From assembly GCA_049515135.1 (NCBI GenBank), contig JBEKUJ010000013.1, positions 58,433 to 122,432 of the forward strand: a stretch of DNA of 64,000 nt, given 5' to 3'. The position numbers and the translations under genes are program-made. The notes beneath the pieces were generated by a model. That model had not been told where the DNA came from. It was given only the letters and a program-made list of their open reading frames with translations, and did not search any database. Origin of the DNA: Fen-1364 sp049515135. GTDB lineage: Bacteria; Spirochaetota; Spirochaetia; SZUA-6; Fen-1364. Positions 17,291-26,264 of the stretch are shown here, in pieces. Each line of letters starts with the position of its first letter. Position 1 is the stretch's first letter.

Positions 17291-18250
17291 CTACAGCGAA
17301 AAAGGACGTTCCCGTCGCGAAAGAAGCCAGGCCGCGACGCTCAGAATGGCAATGATCACGGCAGCCTGGGCAACGACAAGGGGGATGGAAGCCTGCACGT
17401 GCCACCAGGAGGCGTCGGGCAGGACCACCAGGGCAAGCAGCAGATAGTGCATGATGTACAGGAGCAGCGGGTTGATGCCCCACCACCTGAGAAAGGAAGG
17501 GCGGAGGCGCAGCCTGTTGGAGACCAGGAGGACAGCGGCGAAGAGCAGACCGCTGGCCCCCAGGCTGACGAGCACGTAGCTCGCGGAAACGCGGTTCTTG
17601 CTGATGGGGGCGACGATCGACAGCACAAGACCCATGGCAAGAGCCACCACGCTCGGCCAGGCCACTCCGACCTCGCTCACCCTGCTCTTCTTCCACACGT
17701 CCGCTATTACGGTGGAAAGAATGAGCATGCCCGACCAGGCCACGGCTCCCTCCAAGCCGCCGTGCTCCGAGTGAAGCACAGTGGCAAGCCAGAGGTCATT
17801 CAGCAGGAGCTGGTATGCGGCAAGAACGCCAAGCCCGATAAGCGCGCGCCACAGCGGCGGCACGCCAATGACAAGGAGGGTGAGAATCCCCGCAACCCCT
17901 ATCGCCTGCAGGACTCCCCAGCTTATGGGGCTTGCGTTCTTTCCCACCAGGACTTCTCCGGCGGAGATGATGGCCCCGATGCCGATCAGCGCAAGCCATC
18001 GTCGCAGGAAGTGCCCCAGGGTCCGGCCAAGGCCGTCCTTTTCAATTCTGGCCCGGTACGAGGCGCCGTAGGTGAGCCCGATCGCGAAGATGAAGAACGG
18101 AGCGATCAGGTCGATGACAGTCAGCCCGATGTCCGGTGCATGCTTCAGCCATCCGGGGATGGTGGTCACGTCGAAGAGGTAATTTGCTAGGACCATGAGG
18201 ATGATCGCGATCCCCCGATACTGGTCTATGGCCTCGATGCGGTTCTGCAT
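17291..18250 (-). CDS. Multi-pass membrane protein, heparan-alpha-glucosaminide acetyltransferase/YeiB-like
   Basis: A 319-residue protein with about nine hydrophobic segments. It begins IEAIDQYRGIAIILM, the signature by which the HGSNAT/DUF1624/DUF5009 membrane acyltransferases open, and holds the loop PFFIFAIGLTYG. Such proteins are thought to move acyl groups across the membrane; the acceptor is unknown. AGGAG precedes the ATG at 18250. It is the last gene of an operon with psuK and psuG, 17 nt after psuG, an unexpected partner for nucleoside breakdown. Confidence 0.72.
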   Translation of the reverse strand: MQNRIEAIDQYRGIAIILMVLANYLFDVTTIPGWLKHAPDIGLTVIDLIAPFFIFAIGLTYGASYRARIEKDGLGRTLGHFLRRWLALIGIGAIISAGEVLVGKNASPISWGVLQAIGVAGILTLLVIGVPPLWRALIGLGVLAAYQLLLNDLWLATVLHSEHGGLEGAVAWSGMLILSTVIADVWKKSRVSEVGVAWPSVVALAMGLVLSIVAPISKNRVSASYVLVSLGASGLLFAAVLLVSNRLRLRPSFLRWWGINPLLLYIMHYLLLALVVLPDASWWHVQASIPLVVAQAAVIIAILSVAAWLLSRRERPFSL

Positions 18251-18267
18251 CGCAAATCTCCTGCCTG

Positions 18268-19182
18268 TCACGGCATCCGGGAAAGCTCCACCGCAATTGC
18301 GCTCCCCAGGCGGACATTGTTGTGGAAGAGCTTCACATTCGTCTCCAGCGACTTTCCTCCGGAGAGCTCCACGATCCGGGAGAGGAGAAAGGGCGTGACT
18401 GCTTTCCCTGTCACGCCGCGCGTCGAAAGGTCCTGCAGCGCCTGATCAATCCAGCGTTCCATGGTCTTGCGTGGAATCTCCCACTCCTGCGGGACCGGGT
18501 TGGCAACCAGTATTCCCTGCGGAAGACCAAGGGCGCGCTGCGCCTGGAGCAGGGAAGCGGCCTCAGCGGGTGTATCCACTCTCAGGCTGAGGTTCAGCCC
18601 GCTGGACCGCGAATAAAAGGCGGGGAACTCGCTTGCGCCGAAGCCGACAACCGGAACCCCCAGAGTCTCAAGCACTTCGAGCGTCCTGGGCAGGTCGAGG
18701 ATGGCCTTTGCCCCGGCTGAAACCACCATCACGGACGTGGAGGCAAGCTCGGTAAGGTCTGCCGAGATGTCGAACGTGTCTTCCACGCCCATATGGACGC
18801 CGCCGATCCCCCCTGTAGCGAACACGCTGATGCCGGCCAACCGCGCGGCGAGCATCGTCGCAGAGACGGTTGTTGCCCCCATCCGGCGGGCAGCAAGCGC
18901 CCATGCCATGTCGCGGCGCGACACTTTGAGAACATCTTTTTCCGTGGCCAGCCTTTCCAGCTGGGGCTCCGTGAGACCGACAACGATCCTGCCGTCCAGG
19001 ACCGCAATGGTAGCCGGCACTGCTCCTGCAGTCCGGGCAATCCGCTCCGCTTCACGCGCAGTCTCCGCGTTGCGGGGATACGGCATGCCATGGCTGATGA
19101 TTGTGGACTCAAAGGCCAGGACCGGCTTTTTGTCGGCAAGCGCGGAAGCAACCTCCGGAGAAAAAGTCAGGAGGTCCGTCAC
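18268..19182 (-). CDS. psuG: Pseudouridine-5'-phosphate glycosidase
   Basis: A 304-residue enzyme that splits pseudouridine 5'-phosphate into uracil and ribose 5-phosphate. The family text is unmistakable: VLAFESTIISHGMPYP at the start, KVSRRD, TVSATMLAA, FATGGIGGVHMGVE, SAGAKAILDLPRTLE, and TPFLL with LFHNN near the C-terminus. The GTG start overlaps the stop of psuK as GTGA. Its product uracil can feed the reductive pathway at 1-9926. Confidence 0.95.
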   Translation of the reverse strand: MTDLLTFSPEVASALADKKPVLAFESTIISHGMPYPRNAETAREAERIARTAGAVPATIAVLDGRIVVGLTEPQLERLATEKDVLKVSRRDMAWALAARRMGATTVSATMLAARLAGISVFATGGIGGVHMGVEDTFDISADLTELASTSVMVVSAGAKAILDLPRTLEVLETLGVPVVGFGASEFPAFYSRSSGLNLSLRVDTPAEAASLLQAQRALGLPQGILVANPVPQEWEIPRKTMERWIDQALQDLSTRGVTGKAVTPFLLSRIVELSGGKSLETNVKLFHNNVRLGSAIAVELSRMP

Positions 19183-20009
19183 AGCAGGTCTCCCGCCTGG
19201 AGCCGCTGCTCCACCCCGTGCATGGCGGAGCGCACCGCGGTGCGCATGGGCTCTCCCGCATGCAGGCGGGAGACGAGGGAGGCCAGCAGGAGGTCCCCTG
19301 CCCCCGTTGTGTCGGGGGTATCCACCACCCGGGCCGGCGCAAAGGCCTCCTCCCCCGTGTCATCATACAGCCGCAACCCTTGCCTCCCCAGAGTGACCAG
19401 CAGGCAGCCGATGCGCCGGGCCCGGCGATAGTCCTGGACATCGGCGTCCGTCAGCGCCGCCATCTCTTCCTCCGTTGGGGTCAGGAGGAACAGGTCCTTG
19501 AGGGTCCGGGCATGGCGCGCAGCCTTCTCCACGGAAACAGGCTCGAAGACCACGCGGGTCTGAGCAGAGTATCTCCTGACGAGCTCCGCGAGGACCGAGA
19601 ACGACAGGTTTGCATCAAGGATGAGGAAATCACGATGTCCCGGCTCCCCGATCTGCTCTACGGCAAATGAAACCGACAGTGATTGTTCGACGATCCTGAA
19701 ATCCGAAGCCGCCACCTTGAGGCTCCCGCTCTCCATGAGAGCGAGGTACAGAGGCGGGCCTGCGTCTTTATCCCTGACCCGCTGGATGGCCACCCCTCCC
19801 TCGGCTTCCAGGGCTTCGCGCGCCCAGCGGGAGATGGGGTCGCCGGCGAGGGCTGTGATGAACTTCCGCGGAGCATCGAGATTGCTGAATATCCTGTAGC
19901 CAACGCCGCCCAGGCCCAGACGGATGTCGGACGGATTGGAGGTCCCCTCCAGGAACCTCTCCCGGACCGCAACCAGATCGATGGCCACGGCGCCGACGAC
20001 AAACACCAT
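19179..20009 (-). CDS. psuK: PfkB family carbohydrate kinase, probable pseudouridine kinase
   Basis: A 276-residue PfkB kinase: an N-terminal VVGAVAIDLVAV strand, LGLGGVGYRIFSNLD, and the C-terminal signature DTTGAGDLLLAS with the catalytic aspartate. Its direct overlap with psuG identifies the substrate as pseudouridine by context. An AGGA site is 9 nt before the ATG. It is shorter than ribokinase by about 30 residues. Confidence 0.87.
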   Translation of the reverse strand: MVFVVGAVAIDLVAVRERFLEGTSNPSDIRLGLGGVGYRIFSNLDAPRKFITALAGDPISRWAREALEAEGGVAIQRVRDKDAGPPLYLALMESGSLKVAASDFRIVEQSLSVSFAVEQIGEPGHRDFLILDANLSFSVLAELVRRYSAQTRVVFEPVSVEKAARHARTLKDLFLLTPTEEEMAALTDADVQDYRRARRIGCLLVTLGRQGLRLYDDTGEEAFAPARVVDTPDTTGAGDLLLASLVSRLHAGEPMRTAVRSAMHGVEQRLQAGDLL

Positions 20010-20049
20010 ACTGTTGCTTCCTATGGTCCCCCACGCTGTATTTCGGTCT

Positions 20050-20078
20050 ATTATAGGAGATTGGAAGGGAAAGGAAAA
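20050..20078 (-). promoter_or_regulatory. Promoter of the psuK-psuG operon
   Basis: A consensus TATAAT (20055-20050) lies about 40 nt before psuK. The -35 position at 17 bp reads TTTTCC, a poor match. Confidence 0.5.
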
Positions 20079-20115
20079 GGAGCTTTCGAACGAAGCCGCG
20101 TTCAGATTTGTCCAC

Positions 20116-21633
20116 TTACCCGAAACACTGAAGATTCCTCCAAAACTCAGGCCATGGTTTCCGCATCCCCCGGCATACGTAAATCACGGGGTAAGCGGTG
20201 CTCTCTTGGTTTCGGATATTGTAGCGGTTGGTGATGTAGCCCGCGGCTTCGCAGCTCTCAAAGTTCGCTTTCAGAAAGTCAACCGGTAAGCCAACTGCGA
20301 TCAGCGTCCGGGGTGGCGGGTTGCCGTAGCTGCGCTCCCAGGAGGAATTAAATCCGCTGATGGCGCTCGGAAGCCCATAGGCCGGGCCATACAGGCTGAT
20401 GGCGCCGGCTTCGCCGCCATTACTTGCCAGGATACCCGCTTGGGATTTCTCTATATCCGGCAGCTTGGCATAGATTTTTGCTACCGTCTCCACCATCTCC
20501 GGCCAGCCGATTTCCTCCTTCAGATTTTCATTCAGCGAACTGATAACTCGCCACCGGGCAGTATTGACCGGCGCCACAGGCAATGTCAGCGCCACGACAC
20601 ACACGGCGCCTGCTGCCAGCGTGCTGCCGGCAACCACCCGCAGGAAGCGGCCACTCCTTTCAGGCAATCCTGCCAGCCGTTGTTCCGCCCACAAGGCTCC
20701 TGCCGCAGTCAGCATGGGATAGGCCGGGGCCAGGTAATAAGGACGCCCTTTGGCTGCCACAAACAACACGAGGGTGGCCAGGAACATCCACCCTAAAGTC
20801 CGGTAGCGCCGCCCGGCCGGTGAAAGGAAACAAAAATGGATTCCGGCCAGCACCAGGATGATCGTAACCGGATTTCCGTTGAACTTGATCTGATCTAATA
20901 AAAAGCCTCCCGCACGCCCCAGACGTACATCGCGGGCATGGATGCTGTTCAAAAAAGCCAGTGAGATGAACTTATGCTGTATCTGCCAGAGCAGATTGGG
21001 AAAGGCGATCAAGAGCGCCAGCGCGACACCTCCCCAAAGCCACGGACTTTTAAAATAGCTGCGGTTTTTCGTCAGAAGCGCTCCAAGAACAATCCCCGCG
21101 GCAAAAAATACTACCGTATATTTTGTCAATAGACCGAGCCCTATGGCAGCGCCAATGCCGAGCCACCAGCGTGGGTCTTCCGATTGCAGCAGCCGGATGA
21201 CAAAGTAAGCGGCAAGTACCCACCACAGATAATCAAACGCACCATACTGCAGTATGGTGCCATCAACAATGGAAACTGGTGAGGTGCCAACCGCCACAGC
21301 CGCCAGAACCTGAGCCCAACGCTTCCCTCCCATGGCGCGAACCATCAATCCGGCCAGCAGCATAATGATGCCCTGGGCCGCCACCGCAAAAAGGCGTATG
21401 CCGTTGAGGGAAATCCCAAACAGGTCCAGCCCTACCCGGCCGAGGAAAGGGGTCAAAGGAGGGTAAGCCACGTAACCCCACGCCAGGTGCCTTGCATCAT
21501 CAAGTGTTACCAGTTCGTCGCGGAAGAAACCATATTGTGCGTTGGTAAGAACCTGCAATAAAACCCGCAACAATGCCAGTAAGATGAGGATTCCTACATC
21601 GCTAAACAAAATTATCTGCCACTGCTTTTTCAT
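20116..21633 (-). CDS. Glycosyltransferase family 39 (ArnT/PMT-like) membrane protein
   Basis: A 505-residue integral membrane protein with about 11-12 hydrophobic segments and a C-terminal periplasmic domain of about 150 residues. The GT39 acidic pair appears as FFRDEL in the first loop, followed by HLAWGYVAYPPLTPFLGR. It would transfer a sugar from a polyprenyl-phosphate donor to a lipid or protein. No ribosome site precedes the ATG. By eye its base composition is near 50-55% GC, below the neighbouring genes, and codons such as TTA, ATA and AAA are commoner, which suggests recent acquisition. Confidence 0.85.
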   Translation of the reverse strand: MKKQWQIILFSDVGILILLALLRVLLQVLTNAQYGFFRDELVTLDDARHLAWGYVAYPPLTPFLGRVGLDLFGISLNGIRLFAVAAQGIIMLLAGLMVRAMGGKRWAQVLAAVAVGTSPVSIVDGTILQYGAFDYLWWVLAAYFVIRLLQSEDPRWWLGIGAAIGLGLLTKYTVVFFAAGIVLGALLTKNRSYFKSPWLWGGVALALLIAFPNLLWQIQHKFISLAFLNSIHARDVRLGRAGGFLLDQIKFNGNPVTIILVLAGIHFCFLSPAGRRYRTLGWMFLATLVLFVAAKGRPYYLAPAYPMLTAAGALWAEQRLAGLPERSGRFLRVVAGSTLAAGAVCVVALTLPVAPVNTARWRVISSLNENLKEEIGWPEMVETVAKIYAKLPDIEKSQAGILASNGGEAGAISLYGPAYGLPSAISGFNSSWERSYGNPPPRTLIAVGLPVDFLKANFESCEAAGYITNRYNIRNQESTAYPVIYVCRGMRKPWPEFWRNLQCFG

Positions 21634-21742
21634 GACGTGAACCGCGAAAGCGATTACCGAGAGAAAACAGCTTAACCTTGCCTTGGATGTTATTCAACGC
21701 TCTGTCAATTCTGCATGGTGTGTGATATAGATGGGGACACGC

Positions 21743-23371
21743 ATGAGACGGGATGCCGGACGGGAAAACCAGGACGTTGTGCTGAAAAGCGGCCTCATCG
21801 TCGACGGGACAGGGGGCAAGCCCGTCGTGGGCAACCTTCTCATCCGGGCCGGCCGCATCCACAGAATCTCGGCCCGGGCCATTCGGACCACCGGGGTGGT
21901 GATCGACTGCTCGGAGCGCGTCGTGGCCCCAGGGTTCATCGACGCCCATTCCCACCTGGACTGGCAGCTGCCCATTAAGGGGCACGACGATCAGAAGTAT
22001 CCCCTTCTGGCGCAGGGAATCACGACGGTGATCGGCGGCAATTGCGGCTGGACACCGGCCGGGTTTCGGGAGGGCACGCGGTGGCGTGAGCAGGTTGCCG
22101 ACAACCCGTTCTCCAACGGGCAGCTCGTCCTGCAGTGGGACACCATGGAAGAGCTCGTTGAGAGGCTGCGCGGGTCGGGTGCCAGCCACAACGTCGCCCT
22201 GCTGGCCGGTCACAGCTCGAGTCGCGCGTCCATTCGGGGGCTGGACCCGTCACCCCTTCATCCGTACGAGTTCAAGGAGCTCCTCCGTCTCCTGGAGATC
22301 GCAATGGACCAGGGGGCCCGGGGCGTTTCCGTGGGATTGCAGCTCGCGCCTGGGTTGTTTGCGCGGACGGAAGAGCTGAAGGAAGTTGCGCTCCTGGTCA
22401 GGCGCCGTGGCAGGGTTCTGGCAGTTCGTCCGCGGACGGTCTGTGCCGTGGCACCGGGAAGCTCCCAGAAAACATTCGGCCAGACCTCGAATATCGCGGC
22501 CCTCCAAGAGTTGCTGGACCTCGCCCGGCAGACCGGCGTCAGGCTGCAGATCTCGCACCTCATGTTTGTGGGCTCGCGGACCTGGAGGACTGCAGAGACG
22601 GCTCTTCGCCTCATCGACCGTGCCCTGAGCGATGGCATTGACGTGAGGTTCGACATATGCGCGGTCCACGCCGCTGTGGCGCGCGTGAGCGCAGCGCTGT
22701 CCCCGTGGTTCCTGGCCCGGGGACCCGCCGCCTTTGATGATGCAGAAGCCATGCGGACGTTGCGCAAGGAAGTCTCCAAAGCGGAAAGACAGCTCGGTGT
22801 GTCGTCGGTCGACATACGGATCACCGACACGGGGATCCAGGACCTTGCGGAGTACAACGGCAAAACCCTGTCCGAGATTGCGCGGCTGCGCCGCTTGAGT
22901 CCCTCGGACGCTCTGATCGAGTTGGCGCGGAGGAGCGGCGGCAGAGCCCGTCTGCTCTGCCAGAAGATAGGCAACGACAAGCTGCTGGCGGATCTTATTC
23001 GCCATCGCGCCTGTCTTTTCATGACCGGAGCCACAGCAGAGCGGCCTGGTGCGGAGAACCCTGCCGCCTTCGGCGCCCTTGCGCGTGTGCTGGAGGTGTC
23101 CCGGGAGCAGAAGCTCCTCCCCGTGGAGGAAGTTGTGCGCAGGATGACCGGCGCCATCGCAGAGAGGTTTGACATCCGAGACCGCGGCCTTTTGAAGGAA
23201 GGGCTTGCTGCCGACATCGTCGTCTTCGATTGGCAGAACGTCCGGGACAACTCAGGGTCTATAGACGGGAACCGTTCACCCGAGGCCATCGACTACGTGT
23301 TCGTGAACGGCAGAAAAATAATCGGCGCAGGCAAGAAAGAGAGTCCGTTGAACGCAGGCATCCCAATCTAG
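21743..23371 (+). CDS. D-aminoacylase-like amidohydrolase
   Basis: A protein of about 542 residues from the amidohydrolase superfamily: an N-terminal beta domain (LIVDGTGGKPVVGNLLIRAGRI), the metal motif DAHSHLDWQ, GNCGWTPAG typical of N-acyl-D-amino-acid deacylases, and the C-terminal LKEGLAADIVVFD. Family members cleave N-acyl-D-amino acids or related cyclic amides. The ATG at 21743 follows GGGGA by 6 nt, better than the ATG at 21731. It stands alone on the plus strand, convergent with xylB. Confidence 0.85.
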   Translation: MRRDAGRENQDVVLKSGLIVDGTGGKPVVGNLLIRAGRIHRISARAIRTTGVVIDCSERVVAPGFIDAHSHLDWQLPIKGHDDQKYPLLAQGITTVIGGNCGWTPAGFREGTRWREQVADNPFSNGQLVLQWDTMEELVERLRGSGASHNVALLAGHSSSRASIRGLDPSPLHPYEFKELLRLLEIAMDQGARGVSVGLQLAPGLFARTEELKEVALLVRRRGRVLAVRPRTVCAVAPGSSQKTFGQTSNIAALQELLDLARQTGVRLQISHLMFVGSRTWRTAETALRLIDRALSDGIDVRFDICAVHAAVARVSAALSPWFLARGPAAFDDAEAMRTLRKEVSKAERQLGVSSVDIRITDTGIQDLAEYNGKTLSEIARLRRLSPSDALIELARRSGGRARLLCQKIGNDKLLADLIRHRACLFMTGATAERPGAENPAAFGALARVLEVSREQKLLPVEEVVRRMTGAIAERFDIRDRGLLKEGLAADIVVFDWQNVRDNSGSIDGNRSPEAIDYVFVNGRKIIGAGKKESPLNAGIPI

Positions 23372-23379
23372 AAGCCGTA

Positions 23380-23440
23380 GAGCGATGGCATGGTTGACGC
23401 GGATGGACGCGTCTACCGGATATCGCGCTTCGCGCGATCT
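23380..23440. repeat. Palindromic intergenic element
   Basis: The hairpin ATCGCGC-TTC-GCGCGAT (23422-23438) follows GACGCG repeats between two convergent genes. No U run follows it. Its form is like the REP-like elements elsewhere in the window, but the sequence differs. Confidence 0.4.
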
Positions 23441-23443
23441 GCC

Positions 23444-24955
23444 CTAGGCCAGGCTCTTCTCCAGAGCGCGCTCCCACCTGCCGTAGGCTTCCTCATATGC
23501 CGCGACCTTTGTCTGATCAGGATCCACCGTCGTGACAGCTGTCAGCCCGACAAAGGCCTCCTTCAGGCTGCTATAGACCCCGGCGCCGACTCCTGCCCCT
23601 CTGGCCGCGCCTTGCGCACCGTCGGTGTTGTACAGCTCCACCCGGGCGCCGGTCACCGTGGAGAACGCTTCCCGGAAGATGGGGCTGAGGAACATGTTGG
23701 CGTGGCCTGCCCGCGCCGTCTTTGCGTCAATGCCCATGACCCTCATGATTTTCAGGCCGTACTGGAGGGCAAACACTATCCCCTCCTGTGACGCGCGCAG
23801 CAGGTGTGCGATGCCATGACGATTGAAATCGATTCCCAGGAGGGAGCTGCCGATGCTGCGGTTGGAAAGCGTTCTCTCTGCGCCATTTCCGAAAGGCAGG
23901 ATGGACAAACCGTCCGCTCCTATGGGAGCCTGGGCCGCAACACTGTTCATCTTGTCGTACGAGACAGCCCCGCTGTCGCCGACGAGAATCCGCTTCATCC
24001 AGCTGTTGAGAATCCCTGTCCCGTTGACGCACAGAAGGACGCCGTAGCGGGGTGCTGACGATGTGTGGCTCACATGGACGAACGTGTTTACCCGGGAAAG
24101 ATGGTCGTGCGCCGCCTTTCCGGCCACGCCGTAGACGACCCCCGAGGTCCCGGCGGTTGCCGCCACCTCTCCAGGATCCAACACGCGCAGAGAGAAGGCA
24201 TTGTTGGGCTGGTCTCCGGCCCGATAGGATACCGGCACCCCCTTGGGAAGCCCAAGGGCCTGGGCCGCGTCCGCTGAAAGCTCCCCCTGCGCGGAGAAGG
24301 TTGGCCGCACTTCCGGGACCAGGTCCTTCGGAATGCCGTACCAATCCAGGACAATGTCGGCCCGCTCTCCCCTGGTGAAGTCCCAGAGCACTCCTTCGGA
24401 AAGGCCCGACGGGGTTGTGCAGGCTTCCCCCGTCATTCGAAACGCAACCCACTCCCCCGGGAGCAGGAATTTGCTCACTTTCGAAAACACCTGCGGCTCG
24501 TTCTCCTTGACCCAGGCGAGCTTGGATGCCGTGAAATTGCCGGGAGAGTTCAGGAGCCGCGACAGGCATGTCTGCTCCCCGATTCCCTTGAACGCCCGCT
24601 CGCCCACCTCCACTGCCCTGCTGTCGCACCAGATGATGGAGGGGCGAAGCACCTTCCCTGCCTTGTCGATAACCACCAGGCCGTGCATCTGATAGGAGAC
24701 GCCGATGGCGGCGACCGCCCCATACTCCTTTGCGGACGCCGCTTTGATGGCGGCGGCAGCAGCTACAGCGTTGTCCCACCACAGGGCGGGATCCTGTTCC
24801 GCCCACCCGGGCCGCTCCGCGCGTATTGCAAGCTCCGTCTTCGGCGATGTCGCTGACGCGACAAGCCTGCCCGTCCCCGCCTCCAGGAGCGCGACCTTGA
24901 TTGAGGAGCTTCCCACATCGAAACCCAGGAGGAATTCGCCCGAACGTATCGCCAT
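23444..24955 (-). CDS. xylB: FGGY family carbohydrate kinase, probable xylulokinase
   Basis: A 503-residue sugar kinase. The ATP-binding N-terminus GFDVGSSSIKV, the substrate motif SYQMHGLVVID, the WCDSRAVEV loop and the FGGY-like GAGVGAGVYSSLKEAF region match xylulokinase. It would phosphorylate D-xylulose or a related ketose. No other pentose genes adjoin it. The ATG has only a weak AGG upstream and sits 5 nt after a TATAAA box, so the mRNA may be leaderless. Confidence 0.87.
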   Translation of the reverse strand: MAIRSGEFLLGFDVGSSSIKVALLEAGTGRLVASATSPKTELAIRAERPGWAEQDPALWWDNAVAAAAAIKAASAKEYGAVAAIGVSYQMHGLVVIDKAGKVLRPSIIWCDSRAVEVGERAFKGIGEQTCLSRLLNSPGNFTASKLAWVKENEPQVFSKVSKFLLPGEWVAFRMTGEACTTPSGLSEGVLWDFTRGERADIVLDWYGIPKDLVPEVRPTFSAQGELSADAAQALGLPKGVPVSYRAGDQPNNAFSLRVLDPGEVAATAGTSGVVYGVAGKAAHDHLSRVNTFVHVSHTSSAPRYGVLLCVNGTGILNSWMKRILVGDSGAVSYDKMNSVAAQAPIGADGLSILPFGNGAERTLSNRSIGSSLLGIDFNRHGIAHLLRASQEGIVFALQYGLKIMRVMGIDAKTARAGHANMFLSPIFREAFSTVTGARVELYNTDGAQGAARGAGVGAGVYSSLKEAFVGLTAVTTVDPDQTKVAAYEEAYGRWERALEKSLA

Positions 24956-24960
24956 GCCTG

Positions 24961-24990
24961 TTTATACCCGACCGGGAGGGGTGCTGTGAA
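24961..24990 (-). promoter_or_regulatory. Promoter of xylB, leaderless type
   Basis: TTCACA (24990-24985), 18-bp spacer, TATAAA (24966-24961), then 5 nt to the ATG. Confidence 0.6.
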
Positions 24991-25042
24991 GCGGCCTTGC
25001 GGTGTTGCATTATCATGCCTAGATACTGCAAGGAGGACAACG

Positions 25043-25333
25043 ATGTCTGATGCTGCTGAGAAGTACAAGCTGGCCAGAAGGATCGCCGAGCGAAAGGTGG
25101 CCTTCATTCGCCATGCTGTGATTTACCTGCTCGTCATCGGAGGTCTGGCCCTCATCAACAACGTGACATGGGGGGGATATCAGTGGTGGTTGTGGCCCGC
25201 TCTCGGCTGGGGAATCGGCGTCATGTCGCATTTCCTTTCCGCGTTCCTCTACCAATCCGGCGCCCTGGTGGAACGGGTGGCACGGCGCGAGATGGAGAAG
25301 ATGGATGAATCGAACAAGACTGACTCCCATTGA
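25043..25333 (+). CDS. Small 2TM-domain membrane protein
   Basis: A 96-residue protein with a basic amphipathic start (ARRIAERKVAFIRH), one membrane segment (VIYLLVIGGLALINN), the WWLWPALGWGIGVMSH motif typical of the 2TM domain family, and a charged tail. Its function is unknown; such domains often accompany sensor kinases or regulators. AAGGAGG lies 6 nt before the ATG. Its last 29 bp overlap the next gene, so the two should be made together. Confidence 0.8.
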   Translation: MSDAAEKYKLARRIAERKVAFIRHAVIYLLVIGGLALINNVTWGGYQWWLWPALGWGIGVMSHFLSAFLYQSGALVERVARREMEKMDESNKTDSH

Positions 25334-26207
25334 CATCATTGGTATCACCCTGGGGGCCATGGTGCTCGTGGTGGTGATAGCCGCAATCGCTCTGGTTGTC
25401 CGCGGCCGCGGGTTCTCGCATCAATGGGACGGACCCGACATGAAGGGATTCTGGAACGAGCGGCAGTTTCATCACGGAGGTCTGCGGGAGGAGAAAGACC
25501 AGCAGATCGCCGGGGATTTCACGGCCGTGGAGATCAGGAACATCGCGGGGGAAATCACTATTCACGGAGGAGGCGGAAACGGCGTCGGAGTCCACTCGGT
25601 GAAGACTGCCATGTTCCCCGCGGCAATGGAAAACCTCGGCGTCGGCATAGAGAAGCGCGGAAACAGGCTCGTGATCGAGGAACAGCATACTGCGGGATTT
25701 GTCATGAGCGCCGGAACCGTCTCTTTCGATATCACGCTGCCAAAAGGAGTCACGATACTGGAGGCGCATTCGGTCAGCGGAAGCGTCACCGTGCGGGACG
25801 TTCCCGCGGGCATGGATCAGACCCTTTCCACGATATCGGGGTCAATTTCCACAAGCCTCGCGAGAAACCTTGAGGCCTCTTCAACCAGCGGATCCGTTCA
25901 ATTCGTATTTGGCGGCAACCGCCTCGACGCCCACACGGTGTCAGGGTCCATCGAAGGGCAGGTCCAGTCCCTCGACAGGGGCGGCTCCATCAGCATGCGC
26001 ACCGTGTCCGGCAGCGTGGACGTGGGTGCCTTTCCCGGTCTGGATGCTTCCGTCTCTCTGCAGTCTGTGAGTGGAGGAGTGTCCTGCGACTTTCCCCTGA
26101 CTGCCACGCAGCAAAGGCGCAATTCGCTGGAGGGAATGATCGGAACCGGCGCGGGAAGGGTGGAGGTCACCACAACCAGCGGAACGATTACGGTCCGACG
26201 GATGTAG
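25305..26207 (+). CDS. Membrane-anchored DUF4097 beta-repeat protein
   Basis: A 300-residue protein with one N-terminal membrane helix (IIGITLGAMVLVVVIAAIALVV) and an outer domain of short repeated strands of the form HSVSGSVTV, STISGSIST, SSTSGSVQF, HTVSGSIEG, RTVSGSVDV, TTTSGTITV. This right-handed beta-repeat is DUF4097 (putative adhesin). The ATG follows GGAGAAG and overlaps the 2TM gene. DUF4097 proteins often sit with envelope-stress regulators; here an ECF sigma operon is the next transcription unit, on the opposite strand. Confidence 0.82.
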   Translation: MNRTRLTPIDIIGITLGAMVLVVVIAAIALVVRGRGFSHQWDGPDMKGFWNERQFHHGGLREEKDQQIAGDFTAVEIRNIAGEITIHGGGGNGVGVHSVKTAMFPAAMENLGVGIEKRGNRLVIEEQHTAGFVMSAGTVSFDITLPKGVTILEAHSVSGSVTVRDVPAGMDQTLSTISGSISTSLARNLEASSTSGSVQFVFGGNRLDAHTVSGSIEGQVQSLDRGGSISMRTVSGSVDVGAFPGLDASVSLQSVSGGVSCDFPLTATQQRRNSLEGMIGTGAGRVEVTTTSGTITVRRM

Positions 26208-26264
26208 CCCCCGCGCAGCCTCAGGGCCCCTAGGCAGCCTCAAGGGCTGCGCTAAGGCTAAGGG
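26208..26264. repeat. Palindromic intergenic element
   Basis: Overlapping inverted repeats, chiefly GCAGCC-TCAAG-GGCTGC (26234-26250), lie between the convergent DUF4097 and caspase genes. It may end transcription in both directions, but there is no U run. Confidence 0.4.

Noticed and set aside
21690..21720. TTGACA on the minus strand upstream of the GT39 gene as a -35 box
   Set aside because: No acceptable -10 box lies 16-18 bp downstream of it.
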